From the NCBI GenBank assembly GCA_039182515.1, contig JBCDCE010000025.1:1-53147 (forward strand): a DNA stretch of 53,147 nucleotides, written 5' to 3'. A program made the position numbers and the translations under genes. Positions 1 through 8,035 of the stretch are shown in pieces (position 1 is the stretch's first letter; each line of letters starts with the position of its first letter). The DNA is from JBCDCE01 sp039182515 (lineage in GTDB: Bacteria > Pseudomonadota > Alphaproteobacteria > Rhodobacterales > Rhodobacteraceae). Below the pieces are notes generated by a model. That model saw only the letters and a program-made list of their open reading frames with translations, was not told the origin of the DNA and ran no database searches.

Positions 1-969
1 AATGAGCTTATTGAAGCTAGCCAAAGACTTGGTAAAAAATCACAAGTTTTGAATTCACGCGCCGCTGGGCAATTGGCGGTATCCGATATCCATCGAACGC
101 GAGATGAGTTATTTTTCGCCGAAGTGCAACAACTACAAAATAAGCTTGTGCAAATAGGTAACAGAGCTAATCTATTGCGAGTTGAAAAGAGGATTCAGCA
201 GGAGCTTACGCAGAGCCTAATTTCAAAATTTGAAAGATCACTACTTTTAGCTCAGCGAAGAATAGTCGACCATGAATTACTTGAGCGAAATTACGAAGCG
301 ATTTTAAATTCTCGCTCGCGTTTGGTGCAAAACTTGACAAGAAGTGTGTCACTGCAGGCTGAAATGCAAGAAATAGACGATCGGATAAAGATTCGTCAAA
401 AGCAGTACTTGGAGGGCCTAGCAAGTAGTGTACTTCGTAGTAGTAGGGAACGAAAAATTCTTTTGGCGGACTCGGAACGGCTAAAAATTTTGATCGAGAA
501 ATCGAAGATTAAGTCGAAAATGTCAGGTATCGTCACGTCTTTGCCTGTTGGAGATGTTGGCGGTTTTGTGACGACGGGAAGCGATATAGCTGTTATATCT
601 GAATATCTAGAAAAACCGAGTATTTCACTACGTATTTCGCCTTTGAATATTGACCAAGTGTATATAGGTCAAGCCGGTCGTCTTATGCTAAGTAGTTTTC
701 CTACGCGAACGGCCCCAAACTTAAATGTCAGTGTCACTGCGGTTTCATTAGAGCCGCAAGAAGACCAGAAATCTGGTGAAAGCTACTTTGTTGCCCATGC
801 GAAAATAAATTTGGATGATCTATCCCAAGCAAAAGAAGTATTTGGAACTGATTTTCGTTTGTCGGTTGGAATGCCAGCTACAGTTTTGTTGAGCGGACGG
901 CCGACAACGCTTGCAAGGTATATCCTTGATCCAGTTCTTGCCGTTTGGCAAGGTGCCTTTCAAGAGTAG
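1..969 (+). CDS. HlyD-like membrane fusion (periplasmic adaptor) protein, 5' end outside window
   Basis: The frame is open from base 1, so the N-terminus (cytoplasmic tail and anchoring helix) lies outside the window; the TTG at 49 is only the first internal start-like codon. What remains is about 320 residues: a long heptad-rich, charged helical region (coiled-coil hairpin), then a lipoyl-type return strand (KSKMSGIVTSLPVGDVGG) and a C-terminal beta-barrel part ending near PTTLARYILDPV. This order is that of adaptors of type I secretion systems, which join an inner-membrane ABC transporter to an outer-membrane channel. The partner genes would lie to the left. The DNA is clearly more AT-rich than the rest of the window, which suggests acquired DNA. 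The family is fairly sure; the exported substrate is unknown. Confidence 0.7.
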   Translation, partial: NELIEASQRLGKKSQVLNSRAAGQLAVSDIHRTRDELFFAEVQQLQNKLVQIGNRANLLRVEKRIQQELTQSLISKFERSLLLAQRRIVDHELLERNYEAILNSRSRLVQNLTRSVSLQAEMQEIDDRIKIRQKQYLEGLASSVLRSSRERKILLADSERLKILIEKSKIKSKMSGIVTSLPVGDVGGFVTTGSDIAVISEYLEKPSISLRISPLNIDQVYIGQAGRLMLSSFPTRTAPNLNVSVTAVSLEPQEDQKSGESYFVAHAKINLDDLSQAKEVFGTDFRLSVGMPATVLLSGRPTTLARYILDPVLAVWQGAFQE

Positions 970-1084
970 CAAACTTTGTACGCACCAAAAAATGGTCCTA
1001 AATCTACGGATTTTCTTACGTACCTAAGAGAAAATATGGCTGTTTAAATAGTCTTTTCGCGGTAATTTCTCTCAAGGCATTAGG

Positions 1085-1837
1085 TCATCGAGAGGAGATC
1101 TCTTTAAAATAACATGAATTGTGTTTGATGTTGGCAAGACCAATTATTGATGTTTTATATGAACCTAAATCAATTGAAATTTTGCCCTCTTTACATGTTA
1201 GTTTTGGTACTATTTTGTGCCCTCGAATAACCCACTGTTGATCCCTTCGGTTTCTATTTTCAAAAAATTCTGCGCCCCATAATAGACTTTCATCAGATTG
1301 CAAACTCATTGGGACAGAAGGGTCCGCTCCTGCATGTGTGACATGGATATTGCCATTTGACCAAATCGAAGGGAGATCTTGAATCCAAGCGAGGAGATCG
1401 AGGCCCATTTTAGATTTGAGGTCCTTGGCTATTTTTTCGTATGTATGGAGACTTGGGTGTGTTTCGAGGTTTCTGACTCCAAAACTCTGACAAGTCTCTA
1501 ATCCGCCAAATTTGAGCCAACGACGTCCTGATTGACCATCCGTTCCGATGAATTTCAGCAGCATCGCTTCATGATTTCCCTTAAGGCAGATAGTGGTTTT
1601 TGGAGTTTTGGTTTGCAGATCTACAAGCCTTTTGAGTACGCCTGCGCTGTCTGGGCCTCGGTCGATATAATCTCCTACAAAGACTTTTCTTTCTTCTTTT
1701 GGAATATACGCAAGTGCTTTTTCGAGTAAGTCTTTACATCCATGTAAGTCGCTAACTACCCAAAAGGGGGAGTCCGGCATGAGCGGAGCAGTAAATTCTC
1801 GGCCTTTGTTTTGGAGTATGCGCCTGAACCAACTCAT
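1085..1837 (-). CDS. PP-type metallophosphoesterase (calcineurin-like serine/threonine phosphatase)
   Basis: About 250 residues with the metal-binding motifs of calcineurin-like phosphatases in order: SDLHG, GDYIDRGPDS, then KGNHE, and a later VTHAGADP and IRGHK carrying the distal histidines. These are the signatures of the lambda-phosphatase/PrpA/ApaH group, dinuclear-metal enzymes acting on phosphoproteins or dinucleoside polyphosphates. I chose the ATG at 1837 because it overlaps the TGA of the upstream glycosyltransferase as ATGA, indicating translational coupling; a TTG twelve bases earlier is possible. It is the last gene of the operon that starts at 5333. Composition is more AT-rich than the operon genes upstream. 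The substrate cannot be told from sequence. Confidence 0.85.
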   Translation of the reverse strand: MSWFRRILQNKGREFTAPLMPDSPFWVVSDLHGCKDLLEKALAYIPKEERKVFVGDYIDRGPDSAGVLKRLVDLQTKTPKTTICLKGNHEAMLLKFIGTDGQSGRRWLKFGGLETCQSFGVRNLETHPSLHTYEKIAKDLKSKMGLDLLAWIQDLPSIWSNGNIHVTHAGADPSVPMSLQSDESLLWGAEFFENRNRRDQQWVIRGHKIVPKLTCKEGKISIDLGSYKTSIIGLANIKHNSCYFKEISSR

Positions 1838-3258
1838 GGGGAAAAACAAGACCCTGGTATAAGACTGACAGCGAGACTTTTGCCCGCATAGTGCCCTGTG
1901 GTTGGCGCGATGTGTCCCAAATCATTCTCCGAACACGGCACATCTTTACTGGCGAAGCGAACGTAGACGAGCTCTGTTAGACCTCCAGGGTAGGCGAATT
2001 TAAGAGCGTAGTGGTTGTTTGCACGACCAACAGATGGAATTGCGAAGACGTCTTGATCAGCGTTTTTCACGAAAAAAAGGTTCGCGAGAATGTCGCGGTT
2101 GGATGCAATGATTGGGCGGCCCTGGGCGAAATTGAGTATCTCATAACTTATTGCATTTATTCCTAGATATCTCGCCAAGTAGAAGTTTCCATCAGGTCTT
2201 TTCAGCCGATCTGCAAAAGCAATTGCTCCCAAAAGTGCCAAACAAAATATGAGGTTTGTGCCAAGCGCGAAGGCGCGTAAAACAGGCCTAATTTCCAGAG
2301 CTTTTGCGACGAGAAGAGCGGCTGGAAGATAGGCTGCTACGGCCCAATTGGCATAGGCTTCAGAAAGAAAAGCTTGTGTGGAAACGATGAGCAGAATGGT
2401 ACAACTCATCAGGGCCAAGCCAGAGTTGATTTGGCCCTCTACCCGGCGTGGAGCTCTGAAAATTTGCACGAGCATAACTACCAATACCACTGGTCCCAAT
2501 ACAATCGCCTGAGCACCTAAAAAGCTGCCCAGGTTTTCGAAACTAAAGGCCGCGCGGGTTCCAGGGTCTCGAACCCAATCAGCATTGTCGAGTGTGTGTT
2601 GCGCGGTGGAAAATCCGTTAACAAAATTCCAATGCAGATTAGGGGAGATCGCGATTAGGCACGCAAAAAGGGCGAGGCCAATTTGGCCGAGTGATAGTCG
2701 CCACGCTGGCAATGCGATCATAGTAAGCGCAAAGCAAAGAACATAATAGAAGGCAGCATATTTCCCCATTGCCGCAATGCCTAAGAGCGCCCCGCAAAGA
2801 AAGGCCCAGACCAATGACCTGCTTTTGGCTGCATTAAGGTAGGCGCCAAGCGCCCCAGCTAGAAACGGAAACATGATCGTGTCAGTTGATATCAGCGCAC
2901 TACCAACCCCTACGAAGGGCAAAGAGATGTAGAGGATGGCTGTTATAGCTGCAGTCTTTTTTCCCCATAAAGAACTTGCAATAACCGCCAGCGCGCCAGA
3001 AGTTGCAAAATGAAAAAGGGGCGCGGGCAATCGCACCCAAAAGGGATCTACTGTGCCCAAGCCGCTAAACGCGCGTATCACCCATGCGATAAGGGGGGGC
3101 TTGGAATAGTAGCCAAAGTCCAAGTGTTGTCCCCAAAGCCAATACTGTGCCTCATCAACAAAGAGATCCGTGGGCGTTATCCAAATAGACCAGATACGTA
3201 AAACTGTGAGGCCGGTTACCAGAGTCACTGCCCAGGTGATCCAAGCTCGATCACTCAT
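1834..3258 (-). CDS. GT39-family (ArnT/PMT-like) integral membrane glycosyltransferase
   Basis: 474 residues, highly hydrophobic, with many predicted membrane helices. The N-terminal part has the family hallmark: an acidic pair in the first periplasmic loop (LFVDEAQYWLWG) followed by YYSKPPLIAWVI. Members use polyprenyl-phosphate sugars as donors and glycosylate lipid A, other lipids or proteins on the periplasmic face. Its ATG overlaps the end of the LAB_N gene by 8 bases and its stop overlaps the phosphatase start, so it sits in the middle of a coupled operon. With a GT2 polyprenyl-phosphate sugar synthase two genes upstream, the simplest reading is that GT2 makes the lipid-linked donor and this enzyme uses it. 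The acceptor is not known. Confidence 0.85.
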   Translation of the reverse strand: MSDRAWITWAVTLVTGLTVLRIWSIWITPTDLFVDEAQYWLWGQHLDFGYYSKPPLIAWVIRAFSGLGTVDPFWVRLPAPLFHFATSGALAVIASSLWGKKTAAITAILYISLPFVGVGSALISTDTIMFPFLAGALGAYLNAAKSRSLVWAFLCGALLGIAAMGKYAAFYYVLCFALTMIALPAWRLSLGQIGLALFACLIAISPNLHWNFVNGFSTAQHTLDNADWVRDPGTRAAFSFENLGSFLGAQAIVLGPVVLVVMLVQIFRAPRRVEGQINSGLALMSCTILLIVSTQAFLSEAYANWAVAAYLPAALLVAKALEIRPVLRAFALGTNLIFCLALLGAIAFADRLKRPDGNFYLARYLGINAISYEILNFAQGRPIIASNRDILANLFFVKNADQDVFAIPSVGRANNHYALKFAYPGGLTELVYVRFASKDVPCSENDLGHIAPTTGHYAGKSLAVSLIPGSCFSP

Positions 3259-3556
3259 TGGTTTTGTCCACTTTGATCAGCCAAAGGTTCCGCATGTAGA
3301 TGAATAGGCCCATGGACTGACCGAGGATAAAGACGGGGTCTTTTCGGTAGATTGCATAAGCCAAGAGGATTACACCTCCCCCGATGGAAAACCACCAAAA
3401 AGCGAGCGGTACGATGGACTTACGCGCACGTTCCGAAGCAATCCATTGTACCAAGAAACGTCCGGTAAACATAAGTTGACCGCTCAGCCCGATCAAAACC
3501 CACCAGAATTCTGTCCAGCTTTGTACGCCGAGCCATGCCCACCATGTGTTATCCAT
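3251..3556 (-). CDS. Small membrane protein with lipid-A-biosynthesis N-terminal (LAB_N) domain
   Basis: 101 residues, three likely membrane helices, with the pattern of the LAB_N domain (GQLMFTGRFLVQW, SIVPLAFWWFSI, and an N-terminal WWAWLG). This domain occurs alone or fused near glycosyltransferases and lipid A genes. Its exact role is not established; it may carry or present the lipid acceptor or donor. Start and stop overlap both neighbours by 8 bases, so its dosage is tied to the GT2 and GT39 enzymes. I am sure of the family and unsure of the biochemical job. Confidence 0.8.
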   Translation of the reverse strand: MDNTWWAWLGVQSWTEFWWVLIGLSGQLMFTGRFLVQWIASERARKSIVPLAFWWFSIGGGVILLAYAIYRKDPVFILGQSMGLFIYMRNLWLIKVDKTNE

Positions 3557-4310
3557 TTTGAGGGGTCTTTAACGTGATCTCGCGAGGCCTGGCGGTTTTC
3601 TGACGTTTAATCAGCCAGGCCACGCCAATCAAATCGTGAAGGCCGACCCAAGCACGCTGGAGGTTGGAATAATTTGAACGACCAGAGCCGCGCTCCCGGT
3701 GGCTCACATCAACCAAGTCAATTTTCCAGCCATCGCGCTTGAACAAAGCTGGCAGATATCTATGCATATGATTGAAATACGGAAGCTCTAAAAAGGCGTC
3801 ACGGCGAAAACCCTTAAGGCCGCAACCTGTATCTCTTGTTCCATCTTTGAGGATAAAGGCTCGCAAACGGTTCGCGACTTTTGACGCAAGCTTCTTGGCA
3901 GCCGTGTCTTGCCGGGCCACGCGCTGGCCCGCGACTAGTCCCAGTTTTCCGGTTTTGTCTGCGGCAAGCGGGGCGAAGAGTTTGGGCAATTCCATGGGTG
4001 GGTTTTGTCCGTCACCATCGAGCGTGCAAATAATTGGTGCGCGCGCGGCTAAAACACCTGAATGCACCGCAGCACTTTGACCGCCAGAGGTCTGATTTTG
4101 TAAGAGTCGCAGATTGGGGTTTTGTTGTTGGAGCCCCTGTATCAAAGATGAAGTTTCATCGGTTGAGCCGTCGTCGATAACGATAACTTCATGTTGAATA
4201 TCAGCACAATGGTCCGCGATCTCTTCGAGTAAAGACACCACATTTCCAGCTTCGTTTTTCATAGGGATCACGATGCTGAGCGCGATTTCATCTGAAACGG
4301 GCGCAGCCAT
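3549..4310 (-). CDS. GT2-family glycosyltransferase (dolichol/polyprenyl-phosphate sugar synthase-like)
   Basis: 253 residues with a GT-A fold signature: SIVIPMKNEAGNV at the N-terminus, VIDDGSTD at about residues 45-52 (UDP/metal binding), TLDGDGQNPP as the DxD region, and KGFRRD further on. This is the DPM1/ArnC-like branch that moves a sugar from a nucleotide to polyprenyl phosphate on the cytoplasmic side. It ends in a basic tail and lacks the C-terminal membrane helices of ArnC, so it probably works as a peripheral enzyme. The ATG follows directly on the TAA of the LacI-type gene with no gap, and the gene continues into LAB_N and GT39. Confidence 0.85.
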   Translation of the reverse strand: MAAPVSDEIALSIVIPMKNEAGNVVSLLEEIADHCADIQHEVIVIDDGSTDETSSLIQGLQQQNPNLRLLQNQTSGGQSAAVHSGVLAARAPIICTLDGDGQNPPMELPKLFAPLAADKTGKLGLVAGQRVARQDTAAKKLASKVANRLRAFILKDGTRDTGCGLKGFRRDAFLELPYFNHMHRYLPALFKRDGWKIDLVDVSHRERGSGRSNYSNLQRAWVGLHDLIGVAWLIKRQKTARPREITLKTPQNG

Positions 4311-5333
4311 TTACCCCTCCCGATTTAGCGTATGGCCAGGGCTCACAATTGGGGACAATTCTACAGAAACTGGGCTTTGATCAGCGCCATCTTCACATCG
4401 AGCCGCAATAATTTCAGCCGCTTTTCGGCCGATATCTTGGCGGCAACTGTCCATGGTGGCCAGCTGGCGCGGTAACCCTTGCAAAAGCTCAACACCATTG
4501 AAGCCTGCAAGGCCAATGTCTTGGGGAATGCTGCGATCTTGCTCTAGGAGATAGAGTAACCCTCCCGCACCGATCATGTCATTGGAATAATAGAGGAAAT
4601 CGAGATCAGGTGAGCGCTTGAGCATCTCAGCGGTCATCTCACGCCCTTTGGCCAGTGCGGATCCACCTTCATAAAACTCCTGATCTGCAACCTCCACGCC
4701 TTCCTTTGCGAGAGCCTCTGTAAAACCCTCAAAGCGCTTCCTTGCCCGGTGATCTAGCGGCATTTTAGTGCCCATAAACCCAATTTTTCGAAACCCTTGC
4801 GCCGAAATGGCTTGGGCCATCATCCGCCCCGCGCGCCGATGCGATATGCCAACCATACTATCAACTGGGGTTCCATCTACATCCATGATCTCAACGACTG
4901 GAATGCCACTTGCTTCGAGCATTGCTCTGCTGGCGTCTGAGTGCTCTAGGCCTGCTATAATCACACCTGAAGGGCGCCAAGATAGCATCTCGTAGAGAAC
5001 CTCTTCTTCCTTGCCGGGCAAGTAATTCGTGACGCCTACAACCGGCTGAAGGGCTGTACCATCCAAGACTTCACTGATCCCAGTCATGACCTCCGGAAAG
5101 ACCATGTTTGAGAGCGAAGGGATAACCACGGCAACCAGGTTGACCCTTTGAGACGCCAAAGCCCCCGCGATCTTGTTTGGTACATAGCCAAGCTCTTTAG
5201 CGGCCTTCAAAACCTTTTCTCTGGTCGCTTGTGAAACATCTCCACGGGCACGAAGAACACGACTTACAGTCATTTCACTCACGCCCGAGGCTTCAGAGAC
5301 ATCGCGCAGAGTAAGGGGGCGTTTTATGTTCAT
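4311..5333 (-). CDS. LacI/GntR-type transcriptional regulator
   Basis: 340 residues. The N-terminal LacI HTH and hinge are clear (LRDVSEASGVSEMTVSRVLR, then KELGYVPNKIAGALAS), followed by a periplasmic-binding-protein-like effector domain (VVIPSLSNMVFPEV, IGFMGTK, FNGVELL). I start it at the ATG at 5333, which puts the HTH at the normal distance from the N-terminus; the frame is open for 24 more codons upstream but no family member needs them. It resembles the gluconate-type (GntR) LacI group. It heads the glycosyltransferase operon with zero spacing to the GT2 gene, an unusual position for a sugar regulator, and is divergent from the tRNA. Effector and target operators are unknown. Confidence 0.8.
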   Translation of the reverse strand: MNIKRPLTLRDVSEASGVSEMTVSRVLRARGDVSQATREKVLKAAKELGYVPNKIAGALASQRVNLVAVVIPSLSNMVFPEVMTGISEVLDGTALQPVVGVTNYLPGKEEEVLYEMLSWRPSGVIIAGLEHSDASRAMLEASGIPVVEIMDVDGTPVDSMVGISHRRAGRMMAQAISAQGFRKIGFMGTKMPLDHRARKRFEGFTEALAKEGVEVADQEFYEGGSALAKGREMTAEMLKRSPDLDFLYYSNDMIGAGGLLYLLEQDRSIPQDIGLAGFNGVELLQGLPRQLATMDSCRQDIGRKAAEIIAARCEDGADQSPVSVELSPIVSPGHTLNREG

Positions 5334-5448
5334 AGGGGGCCTATATTCGCTCTTTAGCTTGTTGTTACCGCGTTGCGCGAGGCTTGTCCAAGCCTTGCCG
5401 AACAAGGCTTCAAAATCACAACGTGTTGCCTTAAGGCTAAACGCGCGC

Positions 5449-5525
5449 GGCCCCGTGGCTCAACTGGATAGAGCAGCCCCCTCCTAAGGGGCAGGTTGCA
5501 GGTTCGAATCCTGCCGGGGTCGCCA
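5449..5525 (+). tRNA. tRNA-Arg (anticodon CCT), CCA encoded
   Basis: A 77-base cloverleaf can be drawn by hand. Acceptor GGCCCCG pairs with CGGGGTC (one G-U), D-arm GCTC/GAGC, anticodon stem GCCCC/GGGGC with loop CTCCTAA giving anticodon CCT (reads AGG, arginine), T-stem GCAGG/CCTGC with loop TTCGAAT, discriminator G and an encoded CCA. Its 3' end is the target of the integrated element that follows: the final 16 bases recur at 10249-10264. Because the left repeat is inside the gene, the tRNA is intact after integration. Confidence 0.95.
5510..5525 (+). repeat. Left attachment repeat (attL core) inside tRNA-Arg 3' end
   Basis: CCTGCCGGGGTCGCCA, the 3' half of the T-stem, the acceptor strand and CCA of the tRNA. 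The identical 16 bases occur in the same orientation at 10249-10264; bases on both sides differ between the two copies. tRNA 3' ends are the classic target of tyrosine recombinases, and a recombinase remnant lies just inside. Confidence 0.85.
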
Positions 5526-5605
5526 CTACATCTGATATCATTGAAGAAAATGGCAACATCCCTAGGGTGTGTAAAAAAGTGTGTAGATGCTGCATTCTAC
5601 CTCAT

Positions 5606-6040
5606 TCATTCGACAGTCTCCCTCTCGGCTAACGAGCGTGCTTTCCGGGCCGCATTAATTCTCGCCCTAACCACGTCGCTTCTTGTATCCGCCTCATCAG
5701 ACCTTTGGGGTGGATAACTGAGTGTAGTGAAGAGAAAATCGCCGTTTGCGAACCTGATTGATCTGGTTCCAGTCTGGTGCCTACGACGCTCAAAACTTAT
5801 CAGCGAACGGTCATGACCTCTTTCTATCATCCGCCAATTCCACGTCAGCATTGTATGGAGAATTAGTTTATCCAGGCCACCTGTTCTGTTGGTGGTGAAC
5901 CTAACCCCAAGAACTTTGTAGAGTTCCGCTAGTGAAATCTCTTCGTATTTTTTGACGGGTTCCAGGTACTCCACCAGCGCCTCTTCAACGGCCTCGACAA
6001 CATCTTGGTCGATGCGATGTTTATTATCGACAAGTTCCAT
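5606..6040 (-). CDS. Unknown protein coupled to the recombinase remnant
   Basis: 144 residues, no family recognised. The N-terminal half is acidic (DQDVVEAVEEALVEYLEPV), the C-terminal half rich in arginine (RARINAARKARSLAERE). The start is well supported: its ATG overlaps the recombinase stop as TAATG and a strong GAGGGGG lies just upstream. The coupling suggests a job connected with the recombinase, for example as a directionality or accessory factor, but nothing in the sequence proves it. It is no obvious HTH excisionase. Confidence 0.6.
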   Translation of the reverse strand: MELVDNKHRIDQDVVEAVEEALVEYLEPVKKYEEISLAELYKVLGVRFTTNRTGGLDKLILHTMLTWNWRMIERGHDRSLISFERRRHQTGTRSIRFANGDFLFTTLSYPPQRSDEADTRSDVVRARINAARKARSLAERETVE

Positions 6041-6386
6041 TAGACCCCCTCTTTCAATTCTTGTTCTGTAGGCATCGATAGTCGAGTGAGGGTGGCCTTG
6101 GCTGTTGCTTTTGCGGATAGCTTTCGCCGATCGGCCGCTTCGGTGTAAACCTTGGTGACTTTCGGTGATGAGTGACCCAGAGCGGCCATAATCTCATACG
6201 GGGTTGCCTCGTTCTCGGCCATATTGATGCCGACCGACTTGCGGATACCATGTGTCGCCACAGATGACCTGACACCGGCGGCGTCTCTCCATTCGGCCAG
6301 CTTGTTCCCAAACCCAGAGGCCGTGAACGGTTGTCCAAAGGATGTGACTAGGAATGTCTCTTCGCCAGTAGTAGCTTCCGGACGCT
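6040..6386 (-). pseudogene. Tyrosine recombinase (phage-type integrase), C-terminal remnant
   Basis: The frame is open from a TAG at 6387-6385 down to the TAA at 6042-6040, about 115 codons. It encodes only the end of an integrase catalytic domain: TFLVTSFGQPFTASGFGNK, then ATHGIRK (His-x-x-Arg), AALGHSS (Gly-His) and KVYTEAA with the nucleophilic tyrosine. The N-terminal DNA-binding domain and the first catalytic arginine are absent. Immediately upstream the DNA belongs to a different gene in another frame, so a deletion has fused the two. A GTG at 6261 could start a 73-residue product, which would be inactive. Confidence 0.85.
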
Positions 6387-7330
6387 AGATCATTTTGATC
6401 AATGCTTGCCTGATCAAGATCGAGTTTCACCTGTGCAGCATACTGGTCCGCCATAGCGTCCAGTCTTTCATCAATTGATGGAGCTTGATGTGGCGCAGGA
6501 CAAGACCCGAGATAATGCTCAAACCAGTCGTCCACATCGTCTGGATGGTCAGGCAAAAAATGCTCGTCGCTGTGGTTCGAATTGTCGATGAGTAGCGGGT
6601 CCTGAAGCTTTAGCCACGACATGTCACGACTAAGGTCCTTCAACACATCATCCAGCTTTGGCTCAGCCACGTGAACCTGCCAAGAGCCTTCAAAGACCAT
6701 ACGGAAAAACTGGCCTGCTTCATGATACTTGAAGCCTGGAAAGTGGGCGAAGCCATGAACGTGAAACAGACACACCACCTGATCAGGGTTCATGTCTCGA
6801 ACATCCATCAGTCCTGGGGCTCTGAACGGCAAGTCCCATTTGACTTGTCCTGCTGTCGTCCATGACCTTTCGAACCTGTAGGTCATCTTTACGTCCGGAT
6901 GAACTAGGGCCTTAAATCCGTTGCCAATCTCCCGCATCCATTGAACGTAGAACTGTTTTGCTGCCCTGTAATCTTCACCACCCTGGAATACAGCGAACTT
7001 GTTAGTGAAGGGCGCAACCTCATTCACTGGCAAGCCGCAGAACGGCTCAATCATTTTGGTGATGTTCTGGATGCGGCGGAAACTGCCTTTGCCAAAACGG
7101 TGAGGATAATAGACCGGATTGACCACATCTTGGGCGATGTAACGGCTGGGGTCCAAACGCCACGCTTGGGGGTCCAGTGGGGCATTGTTGCACTTCTCAC
7201 AGGACTTTTCTTGGCACGGGTAGGGATCGCCACATTTCCGGATTCTGTTAAGGATCGGCCAGTTGGCCGGATCGTAACTTAGAATTTCACGGTTGGCTGC
7301 GAACCGACCCTCCATAGACCCGCCCGACAT
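6194..7330 (-). CDS. Truncated Rep-like protein of the element with out-of-frame tail
   Basis: The reading frame runs through to 6194, but only the part before about 6387 looks native; the last about 60 codons read the integrase remnant out of frame (basic, Trp/Arg-rich, no family). The native part has a four-cysteine cluster near its N-terminus (RKCGDPYPCQEKSCEKC) and an HxH motif between hydrophobic residues (VVCLFHVHGFAHF). A zinc-finger-like start plus an HUH-type histidine pair is the pattern of rolling-circle Rep or relaxase proteins, but no tyrosine motif follows clearly, perhaps because the 3' part was lost. The start is uncertain: ATG at 7330 taken; TTG at 7402 and ATG at 7315 are alternatives. 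Function is a hypothesis. Confidence 0.45.
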   Translation of the reverse strand: MSGGSMEGRFAANREILSYDPANWPILNRIRKCGDPYPCQEKSCEKCNNAPLDPQAWRLDPSRYIAQDVVNPVYYPHRFGKGSFRRIQNITKMIEPFCGLPVNEVAPFTNKFAVFQGGEDYRAAKQFYVQWMREIGNGFKALVHPDVKMTYRFERSWTTAGQVKWDLPFRAPGLMDVRDMNPDQVVCLFHVHGFAHFPGFKYHEAGQFFRMVFEGSWQVHVAEPKLDDVLKDLSRDMSWLKLQDPLLIDNSNHSDEHFLPDHPDDVDDWFEHYLGSCPAPHQAPSIDERLDAMADQYAAQVKLDLDQASIDQNDLASGSYYWRRDIPSHILWTTVHGLWVWEQAGRMERRRRCQVICGDTWYPQVGRHQYGRERGNPV

Positions 7331-7402
7331 TTGTTTGCCGAGCTTCAATTCCTGCACGGATAAACGTGGTGTCTTTCGCTGGTACTCCCAAACGGCGGTC
7401 AA

Positions 7403-7700
7403 CCCTTGCTACCGAAGAAAAAGTCCGGACAGGACAATGGGCTGTCATCGCCGCAGAGCATGGGGTTACCAGCCGCGAAGCAGGCATAATGTTGGTACTC
7501 CATGATACTGATCTGGGAAGCCAATCTCGTCATCTCCAGCCCTGCACTGCATTGGCAATGCATCACTCGGCCAAGTATTTAGGTTCAATTGGCGAGTGCG
7601 ATCAGTAGGAAATGTGGAGAACCTGTTTTCGGCGAAATCGTTCTTCAAGAACGAACCAGCAAGGCAAGTGAAGTGCAAAATATATGAGGAGGTTACAGAT
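7403..7700. other. Gap between divergent element genes
   Basis: About 300 bases between the Rep-like gene (left, minus) and the RHH-like gene (right, plus). I see no supported gene: the short open frames have no ribosome site or recognisable composition. It presumably holds the divergent promoters; a possible origin of replication or transfer could also lie here, but I see no clear hairpin or iteron. Confidence 0.4.
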
Positions 7701-7886
7701 ATGAACGAACGCAAACAAATCACCATCAGATCAGTCAAGAAATCAACATATGCCAAGCTCAAAGAGGTTAAATCCACATCACACGTACCTTTAGGGCCAC
7801 TCTTGGATGAGGCCGTTGAATTCTGGTTTGACCACTTGCCCGAAGAAGGTGGAAACCAACGATACGGGGATATGGCGACGGGCTAA
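7701..7886 (+). CDS. Small RHH-like (CopG/Arc-type) protein
   Basis: 61 residues starting at ATG 7701, chosen because TGAGGAGG lies about 9 bases upstream. The N-terminus ITIRSVKKSTYAKLKEV looks like the beta strand and first helix of a ribbon-helix-helix protein, followed by PLGPLLDEAVEFWFD as the second helix. Such proteins act as antitoxins, plasmid copy or partition repressors. No toxin gene follows in the same operon. The fold is a guess from pattern; it fits a regulator of the neighbouring Rep-like gene. Confidence 0.55.
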   Translation: MNERKQITIRSVKKSTYAKLKEVKSTSHVPLGPLLDEAVEFWFDHLPEEGGNQRYGDMATG

Positions 7887-8035
7887 CCCGCTCCGGGGCT
7901 CAACGCCGGAAGCCCAAATGGCGGAGCAGCATGGTGACTAGGCATGCGCCCGGATCGGTTGTTGGAAATGTCGAGAAAACCGATTGAAATTCAAGAGGTC
8001 GGTTATGGCGTGCCTGGTTGGCAGTACAGTGAGCA

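Noticed and set aside
6054..6338. Alternative minus-strand frame of 94 codons in the integrase remnant
   Set aside because: Trp/Arg/Pro-rich out-of-frame reading of the recombinase, with no ribosome site.
7287..7777. Several short overlapping frames on both strands upstream of the RHH-like gene
   Set aside because: None has a ribosome site, coherent composition or a family pattern.
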